Source: Dyella kyungheensis (lineage in GTDB: Bacteria > Pseudomonadota > Gammaproteobacteria > Xanthomonadales > Rhodanobacteraceae). From it: 64,000 nt of DNA. A program made the position numbers and the translations under genes. How positions within the stretch are numbered: the first letter of the stretch is position 1; the number at the start of each line of letters is the position of its first letter. The stretch covers positions 91,093 through 155,092 of the forward strand of contig NZ_JADIKC010000009.1 of the NCBI RefSeq assembly GCF_016905005.1, read 5' to 3'. The notes under the pieces were generated by a model, which ran no database searches, had not been told where the DNA came from, and saw only the letters and a program-made list of their open reading frames with translations. Shown one piece after another: positions 51,855 through 60,649 of the stretch.

Positions 51855-53747
51855 CTAGAAGCCGATACCGTTGTTATCGATGTGGTGCTGTATCTGCTGC
51901 CGCTGGATTTCCCATTCGCTCGGTGCGGGCGGCGGCGGTGCGGGCAAGGCGCCGGTACGCGCCGTGTTGTCACCTGAGTAGAAACGCCGATAGCGCAGAT
52001 AGCCTTCCGGCTCCCAACTTCCAGGGATGAAGTCGAAGCAGCCGGTCCAGCCGAACTTGGTGTCGAAGGGTTTGAAGCCGGCATAGGAATCGTGGGCGTA
52101 ATTGGCAAACAGAAAAGCTTGCGGCGTGAAAAGCTCGGGATTATCCGGCGTGCCCAGTATGGCGTGAGCGCGCAGATTGGCCAGCAGATCGCGCGCATCC
52201 TCGGCCAGCTTGCGCGCCGCACGGCCGGTATCGCCCATCACATACTTGACCAGCGGCGTGCGCGATAGCGCGTCATGCCAGGCGGCGGACCACGCGGTGT
52301 CGGTGGCATCCAGAACTTGGATATCCGCTAGCAAGGTGTTGTTGGCACCAATCAAGTCTTCCCGGTCTTGCGCATCGGCGCGGGCCAGCCAGGACAACTT
52401 AGTGCCGTAGACCTCGCGTACCTGATAGCGCCAGGCCAGATAGGCCAGCAAGTATTGCGACGCAGTGCCGCTGCGCGGCACCGCGTTGATGAAGTTGTTA
52501 TAGGCTTGGCGAACATCGGGGTGGACTTCGAAGGGGTCGTAGTTTGACTCCTGCACTAACAATGCGTTTGCTCGGGCGAGCGGCACGCCCACGGTACGCG
52601 CGGCTTGATACATCAACTCCAGCGGCATCTGCGACAGGCGGTCGCTGTGATGGCCACTGGGGCAACGGCCCTGATCGTTGGGTCCGTAGCCACCGCCGGT
52701 ATCCGAGTGCATGCCGGGCATCAGGTACTGCACACAGTTGGGCGGCATCACGCCATCCGGCCCGCGCACCGACTCCACCGGAAAGCTGGCGCGGTTCTCG
52801 TGCATGGCCATGTAGTGCACGCACTGCTTGATCTTGGGCGAGATGCGCAGCGCCTCCGGCGTGGCCCAACCACAATGGCCATTGCTCAAGTCGAACGGCA
52901 GCGTGCGATTGGCCAGCCCCACCGAACTGACCGTATCGAAGATGCCCAGGAAACGTATCGTCACCGAGACGCCGCAAAGCTTGTCGCCTTCGAACAGTTC
53001 CGCCAGCCAGTTGCAGAACACGCGCGCCTGCATGGCGCCACGGGAGAAGCCGAACACATCGATGATGATCGAGATCAGCGAGGGCTTAGATGTTCCCGCC
53101 ACGCGTTCGCCAATGACCGCCGCATGTTTGCGTAGAAAGCGGAGCGCGTGGCGACGGTCACCCGTGGCGCCATCGCTCAGCAATCCACCGATCTCGTCCA
53201 TGTCCCAGGGCTTCAACGCAAGCACGTCATCCACGCCGCCTTCCAGGCGTGTGAGCGTGCCGTCCGATCGCAAATGGCGCCTGCTATTGCGGCACATGGC
53301 TTTGATGGCTTCAGGCTCGAATAGCGCGTGTTTTGCAATGGAGCGATGAATGGCATTCAGAACAAACAACAGGCCATGATAGATACGCCCCTCGCAGCCT
53401 TCGCCGAAGCCCATGCCGAACTTGGCTGGCTTGTCTTCACCGATGGGACCGCATGGCGTACCTGCACCTTCGATATACAGGCGGTAATAGCCAAGCTCAG
53501 GACGATCCGGATACGCCGCAAACAGGCGAGCGACGTTGCTTTCCTTGCGATAGGCCAGTTGTGTCATACCCAAGCCCACGCTGCAGCTGTCGGCCTCATC
53601 CCAATTGCGATTGTTGCCGGTGCCATCAAAGAACACACTGATATTCAAAGGTAGTTCGCATCGCTCGCCTCGTGGTAGCGCTTGCGGAAACACCGGCATC
53701 ACACCGGGCGTGTGACCTGCCGGATGAACTTGAAAGATCTCAGTCAT
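51855..53747 (-). CDS. Type VI secretion phospholipase effector, Tle1/DUF2235 family
   Basis: A 630-residue lipase effector that would attack membrane phospholipids of target cells. The DUF2235 hydrolase shows FFDGTGNN at 40-46, the nucleophile elbow GFSRG with Ser235, and PGMHSDTGGGYG with the catalytic Asp. The C-terminal 200 residues are variable and end in a Pro-rich tail. AAGGAG lies 8 nt before the ATG at 53747; the frame is open far upstream, but that part overlaps the lipoprotein gene and is rejected. The start overlaps the end of the upstream DUF3304 gene by 8 nt. Export with the vgrG-encoded spike four genes upstream is inferred from the operon. Confidence 0.9.
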   Translation of the reverse strand: MTEIFQVHPAGHTPGVMPVFPQALPRGERCELPLNISVFFDGTGNNRNWDEADSCSVGLGMTQLAYRKESNVARLFAAYPDRPELGYYRLYIEGAGTPCGPIGEDKPAKFGMGFGEGCEGRIYHGLLFVLNAIHRSIAKHALFEPEAIKAMCRNSRRHLRSDGTLTRLEGGVDDVLALKPWDMDEIGGLLSDGATGDRRHALRFLRKHAAVIGERVAGTSKPSLISIIIDVFGFSRGAMQARVFCNWLAELFEGDKLCGVSVTIRFLGIFDTVSSVGLANRTLPFDLSNGHCGWATPEALRISPKIKQCVHYMAMHENRASFPVESVRGPDGVMPPNCVQYLMPGMHSDTGGGYGPNDQGRCPSGHHSDRLSQMPLELMYQAARTVGVPLARANALLVQESNYDPFEVHPDVRQAYNNFINAVPRSGTASQYLLAYLAWRYQVREVYGTKLSWLARADAQDREDLIGANNTLLADIQVLDATDTAWSAAWHDALSRTPLVKYVMGDTGRAARKLAEDARDLLANLRAHAILGTPDNPELFTPQAFLFANYAHDSYAGFKPFDTKFGWTGCFDFIPGSWEPEGYLRYRRFYSGDNTARTGALPAPPPPAPSEWEIQRQQIQHHIDNNGIGF

Positions 53748-54261
53748 TGAAAATCTCCTTGGCCTTCTGTTCACCGAGACAGCGAGCAACCCATTCCCTG
53801 TTGGCCCACGGAAATTTCTGCGGAATGGAATCACTTGGACCGGGGTAGTCGGCGGCGCCCGGATCAGCATTGGAGGACACCACCCTGACCGAACCATCTG
53901 CCAGAAAGTGCACCCACAATGTTCCCACCCTGTCATAGCGTTCCACCGGTACGCGGCGCTCAAACTCTTCGCCATGGCAATCGCGCCAGTTGGTCACATT
54001 CCAACGCACCATCACGCTCATGCCCGGATGCCATTGCCGCGGCAGCGACACGCAGCACACCATGCTTCCTCCCTTGCCCGCCTGAAACCCGCTATGCCCA
54101 TCCACCGAAAACTCCTGCACGCTCAGGTGATCGGCCAGATGATCGATGCCGGTCAGTCCCGCACCCACGGTGTCTTCCTGCGGCTCGCGACACGCGGCCA
54201 CGCCGCTGCATAGCCAAACCATCAGCAGCCACCAAGCCAGCTTGCGTGTCATCCGTGGCAT
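53740..54261 (-). CDS. DUF3304-type lipoprotein, candidate immunity protein (copy 1)
   Basis: A 173-residue lipoprotein (VWLCSGVAACRE gives the lipobox). The mature domain has VCCVSLPRQWHPGMSVMVRWNV and ERRVPVERYDRVGTLWVHF, as in DUF3304 proteins that are commonly next to Tle effectors. A periplasmic anchor fits protection against a lipase that arrives in the periplasm. The mature part is nearly identical to copy 2, while the signal peptides differ. It overlaps the effector start by 8 nt. Confidence 0.85.
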   Translation of the reverse strand: MPRMTRKLAWWLLMVWLCSGVAACREPQEDTVGAGLTGIDHLADHLSVQEFSVDGHSGFQAGKGGSMVCCVSLPRQWHPGMSVMVRWNVTNWRDCHGEEFERRVPVERYDRVGTLWVHFLADGSVRVVSSNADPGAADYPGPSDSIPQKFPWANREWVARCLGEQKAKEIFND

Positions 54262-54320
54262 ACCGCGTGCTCCCTGGGTGCTCCAAGTCGATGCGGATGA
54301 ACTTGAAAGATCTCAGTCAT
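54249..54320 (-). pseudogene. 5' stub of a duplicated Tle1 effector gene
   Basis: The first nine codons (MTEIFQVHP) are identical to the start of the effector gene at 53747 and sit in the same 8-nt overlap with the preceding DUF3304 gene. After codon 9 the sequence diverges (HRLGAPREH) and stops at codon 24. It marks the breakpoint of a tandem duplication of the immunity gene with the extreme 5' end of the effector gene. Confidence 0.85.
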
Positions 54321-54813
54321 TGAAAATCTCCTTGGCCTTCTGCTCACCGAAACAGCGAGCGATCCATTCCCTGTTTTTCCACGGAAACTTCTGCGGAATG
54401 GGATCGTGTGGCCCGGCATAAGCTGGATTTCCTGGGCCCGGATTGGCGGATACCACTCGCACCGAGCCATCCGACAGAAAGTGCACCCATACCGTTCCAA
54501 CCTCGTCATAGCGCTCCACCGGTACGCGGCGCTCAAACTCTTCGCCGTGGCAATCGCGCCAGTTGGTCACATTCCAACGCACCATCACGCTCATGCCCGG
54601 ATGCCATTGCCGCGGCAGCGACACGCAGCACACCATGCTTCCTCCCTTGCCCGCCTGAAACCCACTATGCCCATCCACCGAAAACTCCTGCACGCTCAGG
54701 TGATCGGCCAGATGATCGATGCCGGTCAGTCCCGCACCCACGGTGTCTTCCTGCGGCTCACGGCAAGCTGCCAAGCCAACGCAAAGCCACAAGGCCAGCA
54801 TCCACTGCCTCAT
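54313..54813 (-). CDS. DUF3304-type lipoprotein, candidate immunity protein (copy 2)
   Basis: A 166-residue lipoprotein with its own signal peptide (MRQWMLALWLCVGLAAC, lipobox GLAAC). From CREPQEDTVGAGLTG to the end it matches copy 1 almost residue for residue; differences cluster in the last 50 residues (for example SANPGPGNPAYAG against SSNADPGAADYPG). It lies 14 bp after the DUF4123 gene. Such paired immunity copies may raise dosage or hold specificity for a lost or foreign effector variant. Confidence 0.85.
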   Translation of the reverse strand: MRQWMLALWLCVGLAACREPQEDTVGAGLTGIDHLADHLSVQEFSVDGHSGFQAGKGGSMVCCVSLPRQWHPGMSVMVRWNVTNWRDCHGEEFERRVPVERYDEVGTVWVHFLSDGSVRVVSANPGPGNPAYAGPHDPIPQKFPWKNREWIARCFGEQKAKEIFND

Positions 54814-54827
54814 CTCACGTGCACCGA

Positions 54828-55658
54828 TCACGAGGACCTGCTGCGACTGACCCGGGAGAAGGCCAATAGCCGATCCACTCGGCCGGTGACTTTGGCGTCG
54901 CGCAATGCCGCCTCGTAAGGCGCCTGGAGATAAATGATGCCGGCGGTTTGCCACATCACCTGATTGGTGACCACCTGCAACGGCACGCTGTCGATGCGTA
55001 GGCGCCGCAGCCAGGCGATGGTCTGCGCGGTCCACTGCTCGTGCTGCCATTCGTCGCCTTGGCTAGGCGCACCTGCGAGCGCGTCGTAAGTGGCTTCCAT
55101 CAATTGGCCACAGCGAGAGGCGTCCAGCAGGTTGTGCCACTGCATCGAAGAGAGCACGAGTGGTAGTGCCGCTGGAGTGGACGGCTGCGCTGAACCGCTT
55201 GCCGGCAGCAGTTGAACAGGGCCTCGTCGGGTGATGATTTCCCAGGAGGCGAGCGGACCGATCATGTCGGCTTGTTGCCGCGCGTCGAGCACGTCCCAGA
55301 CGGCCTGGACGGCGCGGCTGTCGGCGCAGCGAAAGTAGTACTGCTGATCATCGTGTGTGGCGAGATGGCGCAACTGGCGCAGATGCCGCTCAAGCACAGC
55401 GGTAGAAGAGCGGCAGATCAACAGTCCACAGGCGAAGCGCCGCGCATCGCCGCAGCCAGCGAGCGCTTGTGCCAGATCGATGACATCCGGCGTGGCCTGG
55501 ATGAGAAGAGGCCCGACGGTACCAGCTTGCTCTCCAAGATCGTCGTAAAGACGGCGCAGGTTTGGCTGCGCCTGCAACCAGTCATATGGCTCGGTGCCGT
55601 GCAGCAAGGCCGCGTCAAAGATGAAATAGCCGTCTGATGGCGAGGTTGTGCGGCTCAT
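54828..55658 (-). CDS. DUF4123 type VI effector adaptor
   Basis: A 276-residue cytoplasmic protein of the DUF4123 kind, which loads a cognate effector onto the VgrG tip. The characteristic N-terminal half is present (YFIFDAALLHGTEPYDWLQ, then LRHLATHDDQQYYFRCADSRAVQAVWDVL). Its start overlaps the vgrG stop by 4 nt and the immunity and effector genes follow, the standard vgrG-adaptor-immunity-effector order. Confidence 0.88.
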   Translation of the reverse strand: MSRTTSPSDGYFIFDAALLHGTEPYDWLQAQPNLRRLYDDLGEQAGTVGPLLIQATPDVIDLAQALAGCGDARRFACGLLICRSSTAVLERHLRQLRHLATHDDQQYYFRCADSRAVQAVWDVLDARQQADMIGPLASWEIITRRGPVQLLPASGSAQPSTPAALPLVLSSMQWHNLLDASRCGQLMEATYDALAGAPSQGDEWQHEQWTAQTIAWLRRLRIDSVPLQVVTNQVMWQTAGIIYLQAPYEAALRDAKVTGRVDRLLAFSRVSRSRSS

Positions 55659-57769
55659 ACCGGCACCACGGGAGCACCTGTCAGTGCGGCGCTTAAAAAG
55701 CAGGTGACGCAGAAATCGTCGCCGAGTCCGATTTGGGGATGACCCTGGATGGCGAAGGAATGGCCCTCGGCGTGGTTCTGCTGCTGCAAGGGGCCTTTGA
55801 AGCGAATGAGCAGACCTTCGATAGCGATACCGTCATCGCTGAGCGTGATGCTGCCGCCAGGACCGCGAAAGACCGCGCGGTCACCCGCCTGCAACTGGTA
55901 CCGCTGCGTCTTCCGCTCGATGCTCTGTCCCGCGCTGAGCTTGTGGTGGCCCTGAACCGTCTGCTCGACATGGCCGCCGACATCGCTGAGGTGATTGGCG
56001 GTGGTTTGATCCTTGCGGTGGTTGCCGACGTTCTCGATGCGATCCTTGCCGAGGGTGATCGTGTGGTTGCGCTCGATAGTCAGGAATGAGTCCTGTCCAA
56101 GCTTGTGCGTGCGGTCGCGGCCGATGGTCAACTGCTCATTGTTGCCTACCGATTCCGTGCGGTCACGCCCGATGCTGATGGTTTCGTCGTGCTCGACGTT
56201 TTCTTTGCGGTCGTGACCGACGAAGGTGGTTTCATCGTTGTTGACGTGGATGTTCTGGTCTTTCTGCGCGTGGACAAAGATTTCCTCCTGGTCTTTCTCG
56301 TCTTCGAAGCGCAATTCGTTGTAGCCGGTTCCTTTGTGGGTCTGGCTCTTGATGCTCATGCGCGTCTTGTGGCGCGGCAGTTCGTAGGGCGGTGGGCTGG
56401 GCGCGGTGTACACGCGCGAGGTCACGACAGGCTGGTCCGGATCGCCATCGACGTAGTCCACCAGCACCGATTGACCGATGCGCGGGATGGCGATATGGCC
56501 CCAGGCGGCGCCGGCCCAGTTCTGGCTGACGCGCACCCAGCAGGAGCTGTGTTCGTCGTTGTTGCCGTAGCGATCCCAGGAGAATTGCAGGCGCACGCGG
56601 CCGTATTCGTCGGTGAAGATTTCTTCCCCCGGAGGGCCCACCACGACCGCGGTCTGCGGTCCATCGATGCGTGGCTTGGCGTAGAGCGGCGGTCTCCACT
56701 CGATGCGGTCGGGGATGATCTGCGCTTCGTAGCTGTAAAGCGTGCCGACCATGGCCTCGGCGCCGTCTTCTTCCTGGCTGGTGGTCTGGGTGCCGGTGTG
56801 CACCATGCCTAGCACGCGCCAACCAGTGTCCCATGCTTCGCGTGGATGGCCTTCCAGATCAAAGGCAAGCCCGGGTTGCAGCCGCGCATCGTCGCCCTCG
56901 ACTACGGCGATCTGGGCGTCCCGGCGCAGCGACAGCAGACGGGTCTTCGTGAACGGCTTGCCTACCGTGTCGGCTTGCTTGTAACGGCCCGGGTAGCCGT
57001 AATACTCATAGTCCCCACCCTGATGGGCCAGGTTGCTGCCGGTACTGCACGTTTCATGGTTGTACGCGGGGCGGTGAAAGCTGTAGTCGCGTTGCGTCGC
57101 GATGGCCGTGCGCACGTTTTCGCTGTAACGGAAGGCGCGCAGGCAAGGCTCGGCTTGGTCGCCGCCGGGCGTGGCGTTGTAGATCACCGGACCGCCGGTG
57201 ATCACACCGTGGGTGTACAGCACGTCGCCTTGAATCAGCCGGTGGCCGTGTTCGCCGTGTTCGAAGGCGTAGTACAGGCCCTCTTCCGCACTTAGCCGGG
57301 CGAAGAAGTCGAGGTCCGATTCGCCCGGCTGAACGCAATACTCGTGCGCCGCGTGTTCCTTGCTAAGCACCTGCCTGACGTCGACGATGCCGGAGCGATT
57401 GAGCACGGCTTGCAGAATCTGCGGGACGGTCTGCTGCTGGAAGATGCGCCAGTCGCTGCGTAGTCCGGCGCGTGCAAGCTGTGGTTCCACGACTACGCAA
57501 TAGCGTGTACGCCTAAACCCTGTCGCCCCCTGGCTAACGGATGACACGCTCCCATGCACGTAACGAACGGCCTGCTCGCCGCGCCAAAGAGTGAAGAGCG
57601 CGGGCTGATCGAGCAACTTGCCGAAATCCACCGAGGGGTTATCGGAGCTGAGATCGACGGTCAGCGTGAATAACTGGCTGAGCGATTCGTCCAGCGTGAA
57701 AGCCAGCACATCGAAGGTAAGTCCACTGGCTGGTTCAAAGGTGAAACGAAGATCGGTATGGCGCGGCAT
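55655..57769 (-). CDS. vgrG: Type VI secretion spike protein VgrG
   Basis: About 704 residues. The N-terminal gp27-like region (FTLDESLSQLFTLTVDLSS, GFRRTRYCVVVEPQL, GESDLDFFARLSAEEGLYY) precedes the gp5 OB-fold (EEIFTDEYGRVRLQFSWDRYG, GHIAIPRIGQSVLVDYVDGDPDQP) and the beta-helix needle built of repeated VG-(H/N)-x-R-x-E-x-V units (about residues 500-600). A short C-terminal segment of about 60 residues ends the protein without a toxin domain. No other core type VI genes are in the window, so this is an orphan effector island. The TTG at 57778 and ATG at 57769 are both possible, with no clear ribosome site. Confidence 0.94.
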   Translation of the reverse strand: MPRHTDLRFTFEPASGLTFDVLAFTLDESLSQLFTLTVDLSSDNPSVDFGKLLDQPALFTLWRGEQAVRYVHGSVSSVSQGATGFRRTRYCVVVEPQLARAGLRSDWRIFQQQTVPQILQAVLNRSGIVDVRQVLSKEHAAHEYCVQPGESDLDFFARLSAEEGLYYAFEHGEHGHRLIQGDVLYTHGVITGGPVIYNATPGGDQAEPCLRAFRYSENVRTAIATQRDYSFHRPAYNHETCSTGSNLAHQGGDYEYYGYPGRYKQADTVGKPFTKTRLLSLRRDAQIAVVEGDDARLQPGLAFDLEGHPREAWDTGWRVLGMVHTGTQTTSQEEDGAEAMVGTLYSYEAQIIPDRIEWRPPLYAKPRIDGPQTAVVVGPPGEEIFTDEYGRVRLQFSWDRYGNNDEHSSCWVRVSQNWAGAAWGHIAIPRIGQSVLVDYVDGDPDQPVVTSRVYTAPSPPPYELPRHKTRMSIKSQTHKGTGYNELRFEDEKDQEEIFVHAQKDQNIHVNNDETTFVGHDRKENVEHDETISIGRDRTESVGNNEQLTIGRDRTHKLGQDSFLTIERNHTITLGKDRIENVGNHRKDQTTANHLSDVGGHVEQTVQGHHKLSAGQSIERKTQRYQLQAGDRAVFRGPGGSITLSDDGIAIEGLLIRFKGPLQQQNHAEGHSFAIQGHPQIGLGDDFCVTCFLSAALTGAPVVPV

Positions 57770-57898
57770 GAGCGACAATGCAGGCGAAAGGAGTGTCGAT
57801 AGACCTTGCCTTACCGCTCCTGCCCGGAATGCCAGAAAACACTGGTAATGCTATGCGCCTTTTGCGCTCCCTCGCATTCTTGGCGCCTACAGTACCCT

Positions 57899-60415
57899 TT
57901 ACGTACCGCGCGGCTTCGCGCGGTGCGTCGGCGCCGCAGTCCACGGATCGTCCGGCCAAGGGTGACGCGGATAGCGGCCTTTCAGTTCCTTTTTCACTTC
58001 GGGATAGGTGCGCTCCCAGAAGCCCTTGAGGTCTTGCGTGACCTGGATCGGCCGGCCGGCGGGCGACAGCAGGTGTAGCGTGACGGGAATGCGCCCGTTC
58101 GCCACGCGCGGCGTATCGGCGAGACCAAACAGTTCCTGCAGCTTGACCGCCAACACGGGCGCTTCGCCTTCGGCGTATTCCAGGCGGCGCGTCATACCGC
58201 TGGGCACGGTGAGACTTTCCGGCACCTGCGCATCGAGTTGCCGGCGCTGCTCGTAGTCGAAGCGCGTGCCCAGCGCCTGCGAGAGTTCTTCCGCAGTCAA
58301 CGCGTCGAGGCGGCGCTTGCCGTTGAGATAAGGCGCAAGCCAATCCTCCAGCGTGTTCAGCAACGCCGCGTCGGAGATGTCGGGCAGGCCAAGCTCCGGC
58401 ATCCAGCCGCGCAAGGCTTGCATGCGTGCGCGCAAGCGGCGTGCGTTGTCGCTCCATGGCAAGGCATCGATGCCTTTTGCGCGCACGGCGGCAAGCAACG
58501 CTGGCAAGGCATCTTCCGGCTTCACCGGGACGCTGCGGCGCTCGAGCACGATATGGGCGTAGCGATACTCGTCGAACGCCTCGACGGCGTTGCGCTCATC
58601 GTTCCAGCGCAAGGCGCGTTCGCGCTTGAACTGCGCCGGATAGTCGCGTTCGAGCACACGCGGATCGATGGGCGCAGCGGCGAGAATCAAGCTATCGCGC
58701 GCATCGAAGCGGATATCCAGCGCCACCAGCCAGGGCTCGCCCAACAGTGCGGTGTTGTCATGCAAGCGCGCCCCGCGGCCGTTGGCCAAGGTGTAACGCA
58801 AGGGATTGCCGTCGTCGCGTCGCGCTACGCGATCCGGAAACGCATGCAACAGCAGGTCGCCCACCGCGTGACTATCCGGCACTCCTGTAGCAGCTGAACG
58901 CATGTCCAGGCGCCGACGCCAGCCCTTGCTGGCCTGCTCGATAGCGGCCAGCGCACCGCCGTCGGCGCCACCGCGCGCACCGGCCGTGTGGCGATCGCGC
59001 CACACGTGCAATGCGCTGACGCGGGCACGGAAATCATCGCTGCGTGCCTGCTCGCCGCGCAGCGGCGAGCGCGCTTCCATCAGTGCAAGCAGATCGGCGA
59101 CGAGTGCGCGCAGTTCCGGCTCGGCGCGCAAGGCCGCCGCACCGAGCCGCGGCGTGGCGCCGAGTTCGAGCATCCGGCGACCGAGTGGCGTGATCCGGCC
59201 ATCCGCTGTCAATGCCGCCAGTTGCACGAGCAACTCGCGCGCCTGGGCCAGTGCGCCGGAGGGCGGTGCATCGAGCCAGTGCAGCGTGCTGCCGCTTTCC
59301 GCAGTGATGCCCCATGCGGCGAGTTCCAATGCGAGACCGGATAGTTCGGCCTGCGCCATCTCCGCCGTGCGCGATGCATCCAGCCGCTTGCTCTGCGGCC
59401 ACAGGCGATAGGCCGTGCCTTCGGCGACACGACCCGCGCGACCGGCGCGCTGATCGGCCGAGGCCTGCGAGATGTTCACTGTTTCCAACCGCGTGAAACC
59501 AGAGTTGGGATCGAAGCGCGGCTCACGCGCCAGCCCGCTATCCACCACTGCGCGAATGCCCGGCAGCGTGACACTGGATTCGGCGACATTGGTCGCGAGT
59601 ACGACGCGCCGCGTGCCAGGCTCCGCCGGACTCAGTGCGGCCTGCTGTTCCGCCATCGACAACTCGCCGTGCAGCGCCACGATGTCGATGTTCTCGTCCA
59701 ACGAGGAGACGAGCACGGCCTGCGTGCGTGCAATCTCGCGACGGCCGGGCAGGAAGGCCAGCACATCGCCTTCGTTTTCGTCCAGGGCCAGGCGTACGAC
59801 ACGTGCCAGCTGATGCTCGGTGGTTTCCTGCGCGCGGGCAGCGGGATACGCCACCCGCACGGGAAAGCTGCGGCCCGGACTGCTGATACGCGGTGCATCG
59901 AGCCACTGCGCGATGCGCTCGCTGTCGAGCGTGGCGGACATCACCACGAGGCGCAGTTCCGGACGCAACGTGCCCTGGATGTCCAGCGCAAACGCCGCGC
60001 CAAGATCGCCGGCGAGATGACGCTCATGGAATTCGTCGAACAGGATCGCGCCGATGCCGGTGAGCTCGGGATCGTCCTGGATCATGCGCGTGAGAATGCC
60101 CTCGGTCACCACTTCGATGCGCGTGGCCGCGCTCACCTTCGCCTCAAAACGGATGCGATAGCCGACCGTCCGTCCCACTTCCTCCCCCAACTGCCTGGCC
60201 ATGAACTGCGCAGCGGCACGCGCCGCGATGCGACGCGGCTCGAGCATCAGGATCTTGCCGCCTGCGAGCCAAGGTTGATCGAGCAGCGCCAGAGGGACCT
60301 GGGTAGTTTTGCCGGCGCCGGGCGGTGCTTCGAGCACGAGGCGCGGGTGTGCCGCGAGAGAAGTGGTGATCTCGGGCAGGAGGGGAGTGATGGGGAAGGA
60401 TGCGGCAGCGTTCAT
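57899..60415 (-). CDS. hrpB: ATP-dependent helicase HrpB (DEAH type)
   Basis: An 838-residue DEAH-box helicase of unknown cellular target. The motor motifs are complete: APPGAGKTTQVPLALL (Walker A), LMLEPRRIAARAAA (Ia), DEFHERHLAGD (II), VVMSATLD (III), LATNVAESSVTLPGI (V) and QRAGRAGRVAEG (VI). The HrpB-specific C-terminal region follows (LHLLSPAGRPIQVTQDLKGFWERTYPEVKKELKGRYPRHPW is spread over its last part). The ATG at 60415 is chosen because the upstream in-frame extension passes through the REP-like repeat at 60507-60592. Confidence 0.95.
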   Translation of the reverse strand: MNAAASFPITPLLPEITTSLAAHPRLVLEAPPGAGKTTQVPLALLDQPWLAGGKILMLEPRRIAARAAAQFMARQLGEEVGRTVGYRIRFEAKVSAATRIEVVTEGILTRMIQDDPELTGIGAILFDEFHERHLAGDLGAAFALDIQGTLRPELRLVVMSATLDSERIAQWLDAPRISSPGRSFPVRVAYPAARAQETTEHQLARVVRLALDENEGDVLAFLPGRREIARTQAVLVSSLDENIDIVALHGELSMAEQQAALSPAEPGTRRVVLATNVAESSVTLPGIRAVVDSGLAREPRFDPNSGFTRLETVNISQASADQRAGRAGRVAEGTAYRLWPQSKRLDASRTAEMAQAELSGLALELAAWGITAESGSTLHWLDAPPSGALAQARELLVQLAALTADGRITPLGRRMLELGATPRLGAAALRAEPELRALVADLLALMEARSPLRGEQARSDDFRARVSALHVWRDRHTAGARGGADGGALAAIEQASKGWRRRLDMRSAATGVPDSHAVGDLLLHAFPDRVARRDDGNPLRYTLANGRGARLHDNTALLGEPWLVALDIRFDARDSLILAAAPIDPRVLERDYPAQFKRERALRWNDERNAVEAFDEYRYAHIVLERRSVPVKPEDALPALLAAVRAKGIDALPWSDNARRLRARMQALRGWMPELGLPDISDAALLNTLEDWLAPYLNGKRRLDALTAEELSQALGTRFDYEQRRQLDAQVPESLTVPSGMTRRLEYAEGEAPVLAVKLQELFGLADTPRVANGRIPVTLHLLSPAGRPIQVTQDLKGFWERTYPEVKKELKGRYPRHPWPDDPWTAAPTHRAKPRGT

Positions 60416-60506
60416 CAGGAAGATGATACTGGGGTAGTGAAATGCAGCGCGCGTTTCGATGGGCTGCCACCACTGGGGGCGCGACTGAGTATCCGATGGC
60501 GCGCTT

Positions 60507-60592
60507 TCCTGTGGGAGCGCACTTGTGCGCGACGGCCACGCTGGGGTGTATGGCTCCGCAGGCTTGTCGCGCACAAGTGCGCTCCCACAGGA
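60507..60592. repeat. REP-like inverted repeat pair, locus 2
   Basis: 27-bp arms at 60507-60533 and 60566-60592 are perfect reverse complements around a 32-nt loop. The unit CTGTGGGAGCGCAC-TTGTGCGCGAC is that of locus 1 with CCT replaced by TT in the inner loop. The two units point away from each other compared with locus 1. Confidence 0.85.
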
Positions 60593-60609
60593 GGACCGTC
60601 CCGCAGTTC

Positions 60610-60642
60610 GCCGCCCTCTCCCCTCGGGGAAGAGAGGGCGGC
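60610..60642 (-). terminator. Hairpin at the 3' end of gspD
   Basis: A 10-bp perfect stem GCCGCCCTCT / AGAGGGCGGC with a 13-nt loop that itself pairs (CCCC/GGGG), 8 bp past the gspD stop codon. No T-run follows, so it may stabilise the transcript end rather than terminate alone. Confidence 0.6.
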
Positions 60643-60649
60643 AATCCAT

